Shown one piece after another: positions 1 through 13,499 of a stretch of 64,000 nucleotides of DNA. Source of the DNA: Diphasiastrum complanatum (taxonomy: Eukaryota; Streptophyta; Lycopodiopsida; Lycopodiales; Lycopodiaceae). The DNA lies in the NCBI GenBank assembly GCA_029204225.1, contig CM055095.1:43332862-43396861 (forward strand), given 5' to 3'. Both the position numbers and the translations under genes were made by a program. Position 1 is the first letter of the stretch. Each line of letters opens with the position of its first letter. The notes under the pieces are model-generated. The model saw only the letters and a list, made by a program, of their open reading frames with translations, was not told where the DNA came from and made no database searches.

Positions 1-556
1 CTTCTTCCTACAACAAATTTGTTGTCAACTTTTGGAGTGATAGCTGAGGAGTATTGCTCAAAAACAACACTAAATTGTTGTAAGAGGGAGGAAGACTAGA
101 TATAAGTGACATATTGGCATCTTCATCCGATACTGGAGAACCTATTGCAGCTAGCTGGTTAAGAGGATGTTTGAAGTCATTAAGATGATCACTAATTGAA
201 ATTCCTTTACTCATTTTAAGAGATAGAAATTTCTTCCTCAGAACGAGACGAGTGGTGACATTAGAGGTTTCATACAGACCAGTTAGAATGTCTCATGCTT
301 CTTTGGCAGTGGAATAATAAGCTAGATGAGCTATTTGCGAATCTTTCAGATTCATGGATATAATGGCTAAGTCTTTGCCATCTTTCACTTCCCAAGTGGT
401 CAAGGATTCTGGTTCAGCCAGTTTCGCTATCGAACCTTTAACATATCCCCATAATTCTTTTTCGATCTGAATCATTCTCATTTTGAATTTTCACATATGG
501 AAATCATCACCTTTGAAATTATTGATCAATTGGATCTTAGAGATTGAACCTTCCAT
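1..556 (-). pseudogene. Ty1/copia gag, 5' part, broken
   Basis: This is the N-terminal half of a copia capsid (gag) protein, running off the left window edge. The ATG is at about 554-556 and the frame opens MEGSISKIQLINN, the usual start of this family. Blocks at 293-481 (IEKELWGYVKGS...) and 8-214 (SISDHLNDFKHPLNQLAAIG) match the DUF4219/UBN2 gag pattern. At least two in-frame stops sit where the family has Trp: after DDFHM and after TAKEA (TGG to TGA). It is therefore dead as a single protein. The LTR junction lies just upstream at 629. Family assignment is confident; subfamily is not assignable. Confidence 0.8.
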
Positions 557-605
557 GAAGAATGATACAAGAGAGACTAGCAACAATCATAAATTCGATA
601 GATAA

Positions 606-629
606 TTCGAACATGTTCTAATGCCACTT
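606..629 (-). other. degenerate copia primer binding site next to LTR
   Basis: On the minus strand an LTR-like end (CATTCCCCAACA) is followed by AG and then TGGCATTAGAAC. That agrees at 9 of 12 positions with TGGTATCAGAGC, the initiator-methionine tRNA primer site common in plant copia elements. It is placed correctly between the LTR and the gag start. Confidence 0.55.
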
Positions 630-1240
630 GTTGGGGAATGTTTGATGATGGAGTGTCTAAATAGTCCTCTCAAGAAGAATAAAAACAATAAATTATCAGG
701 ACAGATCTTTCGATATTCAAACAATTGCTAGATAACTATATCATTCGTTAACTTGGTAGGATAGTGTTAAACACTAAGTAGTGATTACAAGACAAGACTA
801 ATTTGATCAGTACATTCTACATTATGAACTATAGTCAATTAGACGAAAAGTGATACTTATATGCATATAATAGCATGAGTGAACAGTGATGTAGTCTGCA
901 TTGGATTCTACAGAGGAAATACTCCATTCTGAGTGGTACCATGATTATGGTCGATTCGACAATTTGAGTCGATGTCGATGTCGATGTCGATAGTCGACAA
1001 TGAGTTGTAGTCAATAGTGAGTCGATTTGATGAAAGTGGTCTGCTTCGAACTCAAATACTTAGTATTGGGGTCAAATCGTGTTGTCCTTTGCTTTGTTTC
1101 AAATTCACATGTATTTCTATAGACTGTTTGAAATGCATGTCAAACTACACTCTATCTCGAATAACAGTTCATTTCTGCAGGCTGTTATGAGGGGTGAATA
1201 TGTACAGATGATAGGAGTTCTCAGAAGACAGAATTAGGTG
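629..1240 (-). repeat. probable 5' LTR of the left-edge copia (outer end uncertain)
   Basis: The inner end is set by TGTTGGGGAATG at 629 (plus strand), next to the primer site. The outer end cannot be fixed because the partner LTR is outside the window; about 1240 is a guess. Inside, 963-992 carries a short run of GTCGAT units (about four, then drifting), a small hexamer repeat. Confidence 0.35.
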
Positions 1241-2165
1241 AGCAGGAGCAAGATTAAACTCCAACATGACCTCTCTTAATGTAGTGCAAACAAATTCATT
1301 TCGACTTTGCCTTGGTCAACCCTATTGTGTCAAGCTTTAACTTTTCTCTTTGAAAGGAAGAGGTGAAAGCCTTAGCTCATTTCCTACTTCCCTTCTTAGG
1401 TGGAGCCTACCAATGTGACATTTTTACTTTTATCTTTGTGATCAATCGCAATAGTTTCCTTGAAATTTAAAGACTCTGAGCTTTGATGTAAATAATATCG
1501 GCAATAGTTTGCTTGGAGATTTCCAATAAAAAAAACTCTCACTACCAACGACAATAGTATCTCCAAATACCACCTCATGTTTTTGTAACTTGCACTTTTT
1601 AAGGGAATTTTCTAAAAACTTTTGAATTTCTGGAAAGTTGCAGACCTCAACTTCATGTTTATTCAAAACCATTTTCTTTTTATTAGGCAAATTGACATGT
1701 GTGAATAGGTGGTCCAAATATTTTTCTTTTCAAGCATATATCACTACTCATTCAATTTATGAGATATGAACTAGATTTGGACCCCCACCCCCATTCCTTT
1801 ATCCTACTACTTTGTGCTTGATTATGATTGATAAATTGATTATTAAGTAATCTAAAAGCTTGAAGTTCACAGTGTAAGATATAAGTTGTGAGTATTATGA
1901 TTACTCCCACCTTAACTTTTGAGTCAATCTAGCTTGGAGCTATTGCTAACATTGCATAGATATGGTACAACTTCTTTGAGTTGTGGAATGGTTCAAAATT
2001 CCTAAGTAAAGTAAAAGTGCAAGAAATTAGAATCCCTTGCATCAGCTAGATATTGTGAATATTCTAGTAGATTTTATGTGACATCTAATTTGATCTTGAC
2101 TAATCATTGTGTTAGCATTTGAGCAAGGTTGTTGAGTGTTTATAACCCTAAATTCAACATATTGA
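1241..2165. other. no gene recognised
   Basis: AT-rich DNA. A 91-codon minus-strand open frame (1442-1717) has no family motif I recognise. It lies downstream of the gypsy integrase remnant on the same strand, so it may be the worn 3' end of that element, but nothing in it proves this. Confidence 0.3.
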
Positions 2166-2169
2166 AAGG

Positions 2170-2960
2170 ACAAGCTTGGATTTTGAGTGATTCTAAAAAT
2201 TTAAACTCAGGTTTGTTTCAAGATTTTCAAAAAAAAAAAAACTATCAAAATTCGCCAATAAACGTGGAGTCTTCATCATGAAGAATGTCATTCTGCAAGT
2301 GATACCAATTGAAAAACTTTTCAATAGAAAGCTAGGCTAGTTCAAATGCCTTGATAATAGATTTAGTTTGCACAAATTGTGCCATTTTAATTAGCATGTC
2401 AAACTAGTACTCAAATAGCATCATGACCCTTCCCGGTTCTTGGGAGTCCAATCATAGAATCCATTTGAATTGATTTTTTTTTTCTTGTTGGAAATCTCCA
2501 AAAAATGTAAAAGACCCAAAACTTTGAGCCTTTCGATTTTACTAATCTGGCATCATTCACAACCCTAAACATCTTGACATGACCTTTTATTTTTTGCCAA
2601 TAAAATTTTTTTTAACAAGGTCAAGTGTCCTCTATACGCTTGGGTGACCTGCACAAGAATGTCATGACACTGTTGCAAGATTTGGGTCCCAAAGTCCTCC
2701 CTATTCGGCACACATACCTTTTACTTCTAGAAAAGTAAGCCATTCCTTACCATTCACTATTATCATTTTGATATTTCTTGGAATCCAACACCCCAAGGTC
2801 ATCGCTGTATTTGAAATTTTTTGCTAGGACATCTAGCCAAATGTGACCGAAGAATCCATAAATCTGACAAAGATCTTGAAGTGATAGTAAAACTTAGTTT
2901 GGATCTTAGCAAAGCATAATTGATTAGTCTCTCTAGTCCAACTCAAGACATATCAAGGCA
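2170..2960 (-). pseudogene. Ty3/gypsy integrase, heavily decayed
   Basis: Minus-strand reading across several frames gives, in order, a worn zinc-binding segment (FYWQKIKGHVKMF at about 2570-2610) and a core start MDSMIGLPRTGKGHDAI (about 2410-2465) matching the gypsy MDFITGLPRT-type block. A VQTKSIIKAFELA stretch follows, then HDEDSTFIGEF, matching the second catalytic-Asp block (SDRDxxF) with the first Asp region altered. Stops and frameshifts are frequent, so no protein is made. Neither LTR nor the reverse transcriptase was found nearby. Confidence 0.7.
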
Positions 2961-3035
2961 TCACAACACAATTTGACATACCTCTATGATAATGTTGAAT
3001 TGACCATTTAGACTTACGACCTAGAAGGTCAATGG

Positions 3036-3185
<150 letters not shown>

Positions 3186-3189
3186 GGTT

Positions 3190-3718
3190 GGTGATTAATT
3201 ATCACTCTAAATCTGATACCATGTACATAATACGGAGGGCATGGCCTCAAAAAACCAGTCAATATCAATATCCGATCATATTTATTGCCATATACTTGGC
3301 AATGCCAAAACATACAAAAACTGAAATTTTTTCTTAATACCTAGAATTGCCAATTATAAAGAAAATTCAAGTAACCACACAACATTGGTGTCTACAATAA
3401 ATTTTGAAAAGTTTTACCCACTAGGTATCAATCCAGTCATGTACTTAAATCTTCAAGACCAACTGATTGCCAATCTTGATGAGCATGGAAACTTTTTATA
3501 CTCAATGAGTATCAATGATAAAATCAAATACCCTCCAAAGCACCAGTTTTAGTTAGATTTCAATCCCACAAAACCACAAAAGAGTGCATGCAGAAATACA
3601 TATTACACTTGTAAGAGCTATAAGAACTAGCCTTTTTTGTGTTGATATGAGAGAAAGTGCATGCAGCAATACATGTAGCACCTTGAGATCTGTAAGAACT
3701 CAAACCTTTTTTGTGTTA

Positions 3719-3720
<2 letters not shown>
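3190..3720. other. no gene recognised
   Basis: Non-coding DNA. It contains two near-copies of a motif including GAGAGAAAGTGCATGCAG / GTGCATGCAGAAATACAT at about 3581-3605 and 3650-3680, a small local duplication. Confidence 0.3.

Positions 3721-3722
<2 letters not shown>

Positions 3723-3755
<33 letters not shown>
3723..3755. repeat. (GA)n microsatellite, 33 bp
   Basis: Perfect GA repeat, flanked by unique sequence. Confidence 0.97.
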
Positions 3756-3757
<2 letters not shown>

Positions 3758-4049
3758 TTTGTGTCTCCCTCAACATTGATGAAGAAACGTGTTTTCTCCG
3801 TTACGATTGGGCCATGTGTATTTAGGGTTTTGACCAACGCACGTCAATGAGTTTTCTTTGATGGACACGTGAGTTTCGCTTAATCTCATAACATAAATGC
3901 AATTTTGATTGAAAGCTTAGATGTATGGTCTTCATTCAAAGCTCTCTCAATAGATGACTTAGTGTGACCTTCAAAATTAAAAGCCTTGAAATCTAAGGGT
4001 TTGGGGAGTAGAAATAGCAATATAGTGAGGAGAAAGAAAGACAAACATG

Positions 4050-4122
<73 letters not shown>
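4050..4122. repeat. compound (GT)n(GA)n microsatellite, 73 bp
   Basis: About 14 GT units run directly into about 22 GA units with no spacer. Confidence 0.97.
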
Positions 4123-4124
<2 letters not shown>

Positions 4125-4129
4125 GTATT

Positions 4130-5869
<1,740 letters not shown>

Positions 5870-7600
5870 AACATGAAGCATTAGAAAATCTTTATTAGTG
5901 CACGATAGAACAACATAAAAAGGTATTCACTTTTGAAGTATAAGTTAAATGCATACATGCTTATGATTTTCTATATTTTTGTGAGTTTTTTAAGCCTCCC
6001 TTTCGCATAGTCAGTTATGAATTATTGTTTTTTTTTTTAACACTTGGATGCATTAGAATTACTCACAACCTCATATAGGCATCTCCTCTCCCAACTCATT
6101 TCTCAACCACCTTCATCTTTGCCACAAAAAGCTTTAGCTGAAATTTGCAAATGTCACGCTCCCTTGGATGATTTAGATCTAGACACCCACCCAAGCCAAG
6201 CACCTAAAGCATTTTTTCCCTCTTGTAGCCACTCTTTTCATCCTGTTACAATATGCTTTATTGATAGGTCCTCAAGTGGCTAGACAACTCGACCTTCAGT
6301 GCCCCTTGCTTATGAAGTGTTATAATGCTAGAATGGCATACTACCATAACATATTGTCAAATCATACTCTCTGATACCCATGCATGCTTAGAAAATTTTT
6401 CACTCAACCCTTTCCAAAAGCTTGACCTTGCCACTACAAATTTCCTTTTCCCTTTTTACAAGATCTTCTCAAAAGGAATCACTTCCATACCCACACGCTG
6501 AATAGTCTCAAACCACATACAAACAATCTTGAGCATCAAATTGTAATATATCTTTGTCCAAGTTCCAAATAGCATGCCCCTCCCCGCAAAGACCTAGTAT
6601 CGGTTATGTTAGCTGAGGATTGGAGATGCGTACAACATATCTCCTCATTGTGGCTTTAAGATTATTCCCAAGATTGGAGCCTGTAGAGATCTAAACATTC
6701 CTTGAAGACGGGGCACAACTCAAACTCCATGGGACAATCAATAGGATGAATTGAAGGTAAAAATAGTGGATCAAATTTTGAAACTAAGATGTTCATTTCA
6801 TCCCTTTCAATATTTTCTCTCACAAACAAACAAGCGCATATCCCGCCCCCTCCTCTTCTGGGTCGGGGCCTTCCAAAAAAAAAACGCAAAGCTACGTTCA
6901 CAGTTTTTTTTTTCAAATATTTTAACTGAATTCTCTCCTAAAAAAAATCCTTTTGTATCATCTAAAATGAAATTTGAGGGAAAAACAATTTTCAAGACTT
7001 TAGATATTATTTTATTATCAATTATTTTGAAGGGCAATAATATTGATATGAAAATTTAACTATTTAGCAATAACACATTTACATGTAATACTTGTAAAAC
7101 ATTTCAAAATGGTCTTACTTGCATTTAGAATAGATGTAGGATTAAAGTGGGATTAGTAGGTGAGGTACAATGTGGGTCCATAGCTAGATATAATATGGAC
7201 CTTCAGATGTGTCACGTCATATGGGTCATTGAGACTTATGTGCTGATTTTCAACTGGATATGTAGAGTGCTTAGCACTAATCATAATTACCAAAAACAGA
7301 GGCCCTTTTGAGTCCAAAAGGCCCTAATAAATTGCCTTGGAATCCAATCGTGGAAGAACTCACCGTCCAACATTGCAATTTTTTAAATCATTATGTCCAA
7401 TAAAGACTAGGCAACTAATGTGGAATTTTAAAGGGATCTCATTCCATTACGAGACTTACAAAGATCACTTGACCAAGTGGTGGCAAAAAATGTTGAAAGT
7501 GGAGGCATCCTTCATGTACTATCCAAAAGTCCGACCACCAAGTACAACATTGTTGAGGAGTACTATTTCAACCCCAACCAAATGTTCTAATTGGGACTAA
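5870..7600. other. no gene recognised
   Basis: Non-coding or unrecognised. A 79-codon plus-strand frame (6044-6283) and an 87-codon plus-strand frame (7337-7600) show no family motif. AT-rich, with several homopolymer runs of eight or more A or T. Confidence 0.3.
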
Positions 7601-7608
7601 TGAAATTA

Positions 7609-8090
7609 TCACCAAAGCATATGGTGCACTATGTGTTGGAGATTAAGCTCACAGTGTTTTATGGCCATACGTTCGGTGATATTTTCATCAACACATTCTA
7701 CTTTGAGACATTTAAAACGCTCAATGTAGTTTCGAACAGACTCTTCGCGACGCATCTTGATATGGGTAATTTGAATGAATGGGCTATGAGTCAGTTTAGA
7801 TGGTTTGAAGCGCTTGACGAGAGCATCCTTGAGGGTGGTCCAAGAAGCAAGGTCAGGAACTTCGGGATTCAAATACCACTCCTTGGCGGTTCCATAGAGT
7901 ACCATGGGAAATAGGCAAAGCTTTTCAGTTTCAGAGGTATCTCCATAAAAACGGCATGCATTATCAAAGTCTTGGAGAAATTGGACTGGGTCATATTCTC
8001 CATCGTACTTTGGTGCATCGATACATGGAATTCTGCGTTCTAGTCATGGAGGAGCCGGATTAGAAGATTCAACACAGTCACGAGACATGA
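7609..8090 (-). pseudogene. Ty3/gypsy gag (Retrotrans_gag), N-terminal part
   Basis: The minus-strand frame begins at an ATG near 8088 (MSRDCVESSNPAPP) and meets one stop almost at once. It then continues RRIPCIDAPKYDGEYDPVQF, followed by FLQDFDNACRFYGD and the gag core block GTAKEWYLNPEVPDLASW-LKDALVKRFKP. The AKEW(Y) plus W..L...F pattern is the Retrotrans_gag signature. A stop at 7609 truncates it before any zinc knuckle. No pol lies downstream, so this is an isolated gag fragment. It abuts the left end of the copia element at 8.6 kb. Confidence 0.8.
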
Positions 8091-8600
8091 TGTAGAGTGT
8101 GGAGGAGAGTAACAATACAGATGATCAGGTCAGTACTGTACTTGGCAAAAGAGACAGTTTGCTTGTAGAATGGAGAGTGTAGGACAAAAAATTGGTCTTT
8201 TTGGCCATAATAGAATTCGCGGACAGGTTGAAAAATCGTGGAGAGGTAGATAAATTGAACTCTAACACTCGCAAATTTCGACAAGGAGTTCTGGCTGTCA
8301 GGATATTGATTTTTTTATTTTTTTGAAAAAAAATGTGTACTGTAAGAATTCGCGGGTCAAACAGGGAATTCGTACTCACTGTGAACGATTTTTTAGGCTG
8401 GATGGCGATTTCTAACAGAGAGGTTTTACTGACAGATAGAGAAAATGGAAAAAAATGTGACTTTCTGACTTAAAACAAGCAAAATCTCTGAGATAGAATT
8501 GGCGGAGCTGCTGGAGGACTGATTTTGATGAGATCTAGCCTCAGTGAAGCCGACGAATTCTAGGACAAAGATTTGGGTGAGAAATAAGGGATTTTGACAG
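8091..8600 (-). other. probable gypsy leader/LTR sequence upstream of gag
   Basis: This DNA lies directly upstream (minus strand) of the gypsy gag ATG. It carries repeated words such as CGCGAATTC and GAATTCGCGG. Similar words recur at 20.6-20.8 kb near the other gypsy element, hinting at a shared leader or LTR. No primer site was found, so the limits are unknown. Confidence 0.35.
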
Positions 8601-8609
8601 TATATCAGG

Positions 8610-10025
8610 CTATTTTCTTAGAATCTGACCGTGGTCAAAATTCACTTTCTCTCTAAGGTAGTGATACTTGATTTCTATATGTTTGTTTCGAGAGTGAAAT
8701 CTCGGATTGAGAGATAGCACTATTGTGCTTTGATTGTCACAATAGATTGTTGTAGGAAGTGGTTGTGCAAGATTGAGGTCAACAAGCAGTTGCCTAAGCC
8801 AAATCACCTCTTTGGTCGCATTTATGGCAGCTATGTATTCGGATTCTGTTGATGATAATACAACTGAGGTATGCTTCCGGCTATTCCATGAGATTGGGCC
8901 TTGGTTGTATAAAAATACAAATCCGGAAGTTGATTTTCTGGTGTCGACATCTCCTGCCCAATCCGCATCTGTGTAGGCTTCAAGGATATTGGTAATTTGG
9001 ATGCCTCCATAGCAGATGCTGAGAGTTGTTGTTGTTTGAATGTACTTTATGACCTTTGTTAGCGCTTTTCAATGAGCTATGTCTAGATTTGACAGGAACT
9101 GGCTTAGTGTACTGATCGAATATACAAGGTTTGGTCGCATGCAGATCATTGCGTACGTCAATGAGCCGATGATGGATTGAAATGGGTAGCGCTTCATCTC
9201 CTCCTTTTCTACCTCAGTTTGAGGAGACTGTTCATTTGATCGCTTTAGTCTAGCATCGAGTGGAAAGAGACTGGGTTTGCAGTTGGCCATTCCATACTTT
9301 TCCAGCACGTTGTTGAGATATCGTTGCTGACTGATGAAGATCAGTCTGCTGGGTTGATCTCTTTGGATTTGGATTCTGAGACAATAGTGGGATGGACCCA
9401 TGTTAGTCATCTTGTATTCCTAGGCCAGCATGCATTTTGTTTCCTTCATCAAATTCAGATTATTACTAAATAAGAGTGTATCATCTACGTAGAGAGTGAT
9501 GATGATGAAGTATTCTAATACATATTTGAAGTAAACATTCGAGTCTGCTGAATTTGGAATAAAACCATTCTCTATCAAAAATGCATTGATCTTATGGAAC
9601 CAGGCTCTGGGTGATTGTTTTAGCCCGTAGAGTGCCTTGTGAATTCTGCATACAAGGTGTTGTTGCTTGCCATTGAGTTTGTATCCCTCTGACTACGTCA
9701 TGTAGATTTCCTCTTCGATGGTTCCATTGAAGAAAGCGGTCTAAACATCCATCTGATGAACTTCCAGATTTGCTGCAGCTGCAAAGGAGAGGATTAGGCG
9801 GATCGAAGCATGTTTGATGACTGGGCTGAAGGTTTCTAAATAATCCAGAACTGGAATTTGGGAAAAGCCTTTGGCGACTAGCCTGGCCTTGTAACGATTT
9901 AGCCTTCCTTCAATGTCGTACTTTGCCTTGAGTATCCATTTGCATGGAATTGGGTTTCGGTCCTTTGGCAGCTCAGTGAGTGTCCATGTTTGATTCTCCA
10001 TAAGAAAATCAAATTCGGTGTCCAT
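8610..10025 (-). pseudogene. copia reverse transcriptase and RNase H, with stops
   Basis: The RVT_2 domain starts at the block NQTWTLTELPKDRNPIPCKW (about 9950-10000), then YKARLVAKGFSQ. The catalytic YVDD lies at about 9480-9491 inside IIITLYVDDTLLFSNNL. The downstream RT block 9069-9410 (KYGMANCKPSLFPLDARLK, SIIGSLTYAM) is open. RNase H is recognisable from the DADWAGD, SSTESEYIA and YCDNQST blocks, ending in HSRNKHIEIKYHYLREKVN at 8.62 kb. In-frame stops occur after MDV, after EEEIYMT and after KCMLA. Catalytic residues are preserved although the frame is broken. Confidence 0.9.
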
Positions 10026-10154
10026 CGCTGCTTTTCACCAGTCAGCATTAGGAATAGACATCGCCTCAGCAACTGTGTTTGGTTCCTGCACGAAGTAGCA
10101 GGCCGGATCATGCATAAATCTGGATGGAGGCAGTCTGGACCTGTTTGACCTCCT

Positions 10155-11600
10155 GGGTTGAGCTTCGGTCCTCTAATGTGGGTTCACTCGTTGAGGTTCT
10201 GACTCATCCTCTAAGTCGGTGTCGAGATTTTGCAGTTGAATCTTTGAGTCGGAATTATTAGCACCTTTTTCTTTGTGGTCAAGGAACTGGTCTTCCACGG
10301 AAATGACATCTCTATTGGTGAATGCCTTCTCGGTATCCAAATTGTAGAGCTTGTATGCCTTGTGATTTTGGAAATAGCTGATGAAGATTGTTTTCTTGCT
10401 CTTGTCATCTAGCTTTCTTCTGAGATCCTCAGGGATCTGTGCGAAAGCAATGCACCCAAACACTCGAATATGTTTGAGTGATGGTTTCAATAATGTCCAC
10501 ACCTCATAAGGTGTCTTGCCATTCAGGGCTTTGGTGATGGATCAATTCTGTAAGTAGGCAGTTGTAGTAACAGCTTCTGCCCAGAACTTCTTTGGAAGAG
10601 AGGCATGGGCCATCATGCTCTTGGCACTTTCGATGAGTGTCCGGTTCTTCCGCTCAGCTACACCATTGGACTGAGGTGAGTAGCTGGTGGTGTATTGTTG
10701 AAGTATCATGTTGGCCTTGCAGAACTCCTTGAATTCTGTGGAGATGTACTCTCCCCCTCCATCTGTGCGTAGAGCCTTGATCTTCCTCTGGGTCTGGTTT
10801 TCTGCAGACGCCTTGAACTGCTTGAAGAACTTGAATGCTTCGGATTTGTTCTTCATATAGTAGGTTGCAGTCCTTCGAGAGAAGTCATCATTGAAGATTA
10901 GAAAATAGAGAGCTCCCCCTATGGAAGCAGCCTGCATTGGGCCACAAATGTCACTGTGTACAAGGTCAAGAAAGCCCTTGGATGTATGAATAGAATCTGA
11001 ACTGAAGGGACTTCTAGCATGCTTGCTGATAATATAGCTTTCATTTGGAAAAGTTGGCTTGCTGATTGAAGGTAGGTTTTGTACTAGATTTTGAACTGAC
11101 ATTTGTTGAATAATGTTGTAGTTAAGATGGCCTAGTCTAAAATGCCACCACATATCAGTTGATTCAGAAGTGGCTATGTGAAGAGCTTGACTGTTAGAAG
11201 AATAGCAATGAGTAAGTTTGTAAAGATAGCCGCTTCTTCTTCCGTAGGCTAGAACCTTTCGGGATTTGTCAAGGATTGTGTAACCTTCTGTATTGAATTC
11301 GACCCTCCAACCTGAATTGGTGATTCTACTTACTGTGAGCAAATTCTTGTTCAGATTTGGAATATGGAGAACGTTGGACAGCAACTTGACTTCACCTCTT
11401 TTGAATTCAACCCTAATTGTTCCTTCACCTTCAATTGAATGCGATGAGTTGTCTCCAAGTTGCACAACTTGTGAGTGGGTAAACGACTTGTAGTCTTTGA
11501 ACCAGTCGCGATGGTGAGTCATGTGTTGAGTTGCTCCGGAGTCTAGATACCAGAAATCGATATCCTGTTGTTCTCCGACTTTGGTCATCAAAGCTGCTTC
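10155..11600 (-). pseudogene. copia protease and integrase
   Basis: One open stretch of about 350 codons (10542-11591) holds the aspartic protease motif WYLDSGATQHMT and the GAG-pre-integrase block FRLGHLNYNIIQQMS. The integrase core follows with all three catalytic acids: D in LVHSDICGPM, D in LRTDGGGEY, E in NGVAERKNRT. A stop after TAYLQN (CGA to TGA by comparison with the family's NRSPT-type block) separates it from the C-terminal part at 10173-10502 (VFGCIAFAQIPEDLRRKLDD). This is the longest surviving TE frame in the window. Confidence 0.92.
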
Positions 11601-11639
11601 ATCTTCTCCTTCTTGTTGTTGCTGATTTGAGTGACTGGT

Positions 11640-12495
11640 TGTAGCACTATGTGCTTGTTGTTGGAACTACTTCTCCTTTTCGTTTTTGTACTTCAAAGTT
11701 CGGCAATCCTTGATTTCGTGACCAGTCCACTTACAATATCTACAAAATTAGTTTCTACACAGGTTGGAATGATGAAGAGCTTAAATTCGATCCTGAACCA
11801 AAATCTAGTCCAAACTGCATGTTGCTCTTTTTGTCAGTAGAGCCTAACTTTGTAGACCTCTTGGATCTAAACTTCTGATTTTTTGAATACAGAGCTTGAG
11901 GATCTAATCCCGAGCTTGAGGAGGATGCTGATTTTCTGATCTCATCTTGTAGGAACAGCGAGATTACTCTTGATAGAGTGAGGTGCTCCTAGGCAGAAAT
12001 TGCCATTACCCAATTTTCGTAGGCTTCAGGTAGACTCGATAATAGAGTCATGAGTGCATCAAAATCTTCTATGACTGAGCCAGTTGCAATCATCTGCTCC
12101 ATAAGATTTTTGAAAGTGTTGGGGTGACTCGAAATACTATCTGCTTCAGACATTCTGAGGTTGAAGAACTTCTTCCTCAGATGGAGCTTGGATGTAACGT
12201 CTCTAATGTCGTAGAGAATTTCTAGGATGTCCCATGCATTCTTAGCTGTCTAAACAACACATATGTGGCTGATCTGAGTGTCCTTTATGTTGAGGGTAAT
12301 CATGGCAAATGCTTTGCCATCTCTCAGTCTCCATTTGGTGATGACAACTGCATCACCATCTGGTTTGAGTTATGTGCCATCAACGATGTCCCACAGTTCT
12401 TTGGCTAGGAGTATAACCTTCATCTTGAATTTTCGGAGATGGTAGTTATCTCCATCGAGTTTGTCAATGAGAGATGAACTGGATGACAGATCCAT
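11640..12495 (-). pseudogene. copia gag with CCHC knuckle, several stops
   Basis: The ATG is at 12493-12495 (MDLSSSSSLIDKLDGDNYH). Blocks AKELWDIVDG, WRLRDGKAFAMITLNIKD and SLPEAYENWVMAI mark the copia gag family. A CCHC zinc knuckle CRYCKWTGHEIKDC is read at about 11703-11744. Stops follow DGT, ICVV, AISA and FQPV. It sits directly between the primer site and the protease, as expected. Confidence 0.85.
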
Positions 12496-12626
12496 TCTGG
12501 TTGGACTAGATTGTTGGTAGAAACAACGATTGTCTGAATACTGTTGGCTGCGCGTTTGCTAGAAAGACGTCTTGATAGAAATAACATTGATAATCCGTAG
12601 TAAAAATGCAGATTATTGAAATGCCT

Positions 12627-12638
12627 GCTCTGATACCA
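12627..12638 (-). promoter_or_regulatory. copia primer binding site (perfect)
   Basis: The minus strand reads TGGTATCAGAGC, the 12-base complement of the initiator-Met tRNA 3' end used by many plant copia elements. It directly abuts the LTR end (TTTCTGACA). Confidence 0.9.
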
Positions 12639-13060
12639 TGTCAGAAATCGGTGGGCGTGAGTGCAGCGGAGGCTCGGTTGCTCAGAGCATAGGCATGTAG
12701 GAACGGAAACGCAATAGTTAGCAGCAAAAATATTCAAGTAGAAGAATTCATACAATTTGCGCAAATGAACGACGCAGTAGTGACAAAAATTGCACTATGA
12801 TAAAAATATCAACAGTGAGCACAATCGCTTGAAGTAATAACTTCAGCTTGTTGAGCGTGATAATGTTGGCTACAGATAACTCTGATTGAAAGAGAATTTT
12901 CAAAAGATTAACACTTACATAGCTTGTTTCATCTAATATAGAGATTTACAAGAGAAGAAATATCTTACAAGCCTTTAAGGCTATTTATGCCAGTCTTTGC
13001 ATATGTACAAAAGTTGGCAACCGTCAACTGCCTTTGGGATATTTGTTTGTCCAGCTGTTT
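12639..13060 (-). repeat. 5' LTR of the 8.6-12.6 kb copia (outer end uncertain)
   Basis: The inner end is TGTCAGAAATCGG at 12639. A TATA-like GGCATAAATAGCC on the minus strand at about 12982-12994 is a plausible U3 promoter. The outer boundary near 13.03-13.1 kb is estimated; no partner LTR survives. Confidence 0.5.
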
Positions 13061-13112
13061 TAGGGTTACTCATCCATTGGCAAAGTCGGTCAGCAAAAAT
13101 GCGAAAAGGACG

Positions 13113-13490
13113 AAGGTGCCTTAAAATGATTTTTAAGGTCTTCTGGCCACTTGGCCAGTGTGTCACATTTTCCGCTATGGAGCAAAAAGGCCAAAGGTGC
13201 CTTAAAAATGATTTCTAAGGTATTTTGGCCACTTGGCTAGTGTGTCGCATTTTTTGCTAAGGAGCAAATTGCTAAGGAGCAAAAAAGCCGAAGGTGACTT
13301 GAAAATGATTTCTAAGGTATTCTGGCCACTTGGCCAGTGTGTCACATTTTTCGCTAAGGAGCGAAAAAGCCGAAGGTGCCTTAAAAATGATTTCTAAGGT
13401 ATTCTGGCCACTTGGCCTGTGTGTCGCATTTTTCGCTAAGGAGTGAAAAAGGCAAAAAAAGACGAAGGTGCCTAAAAATGATTTCTAAGT
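13113..13490. repeat. minisatellite, about 82-99 bp unit, 4.3 copies
   Basis: Units start at about 13113, 13193, 13291, 13373 and 13465 (partial). Each runs AAGGTGCCTTAAAAATGATT, then TCTAAGGTATTCTGGCCACT, then TGGCCAGTGTGTCGCATTTT, then an AAGGAGCAAAAAAGCCG tail. Unit length varies because the AAGGAGCAAA tail expands. It begins right beside the copia LTR. Confidence 0.92.
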
Positions 13491-13499
13491 CATAGAAAA

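Larger units (their letters stand above)
8601..12638 (-). mobile_element. Ty1/copia retrotransposon, near-complete internal region, inactivated
   Basis: All copia domains occur in canonical order on the minus strand: primer site (12627-12638), gag, zinc knuckle, protease, integrase, reverse transcriptase, RNase H. The RNase H end stops at about 8.6 kb, where unrelated gypsy leader sequence begins, so the 3' end and 3' LTR are missing. At least nine in-frame stops interrupt gag and pol. One is a clear Arg CGA to TGA change (after TAYLQN). The element is old and cannot move by itself. Confidence 0.9.
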
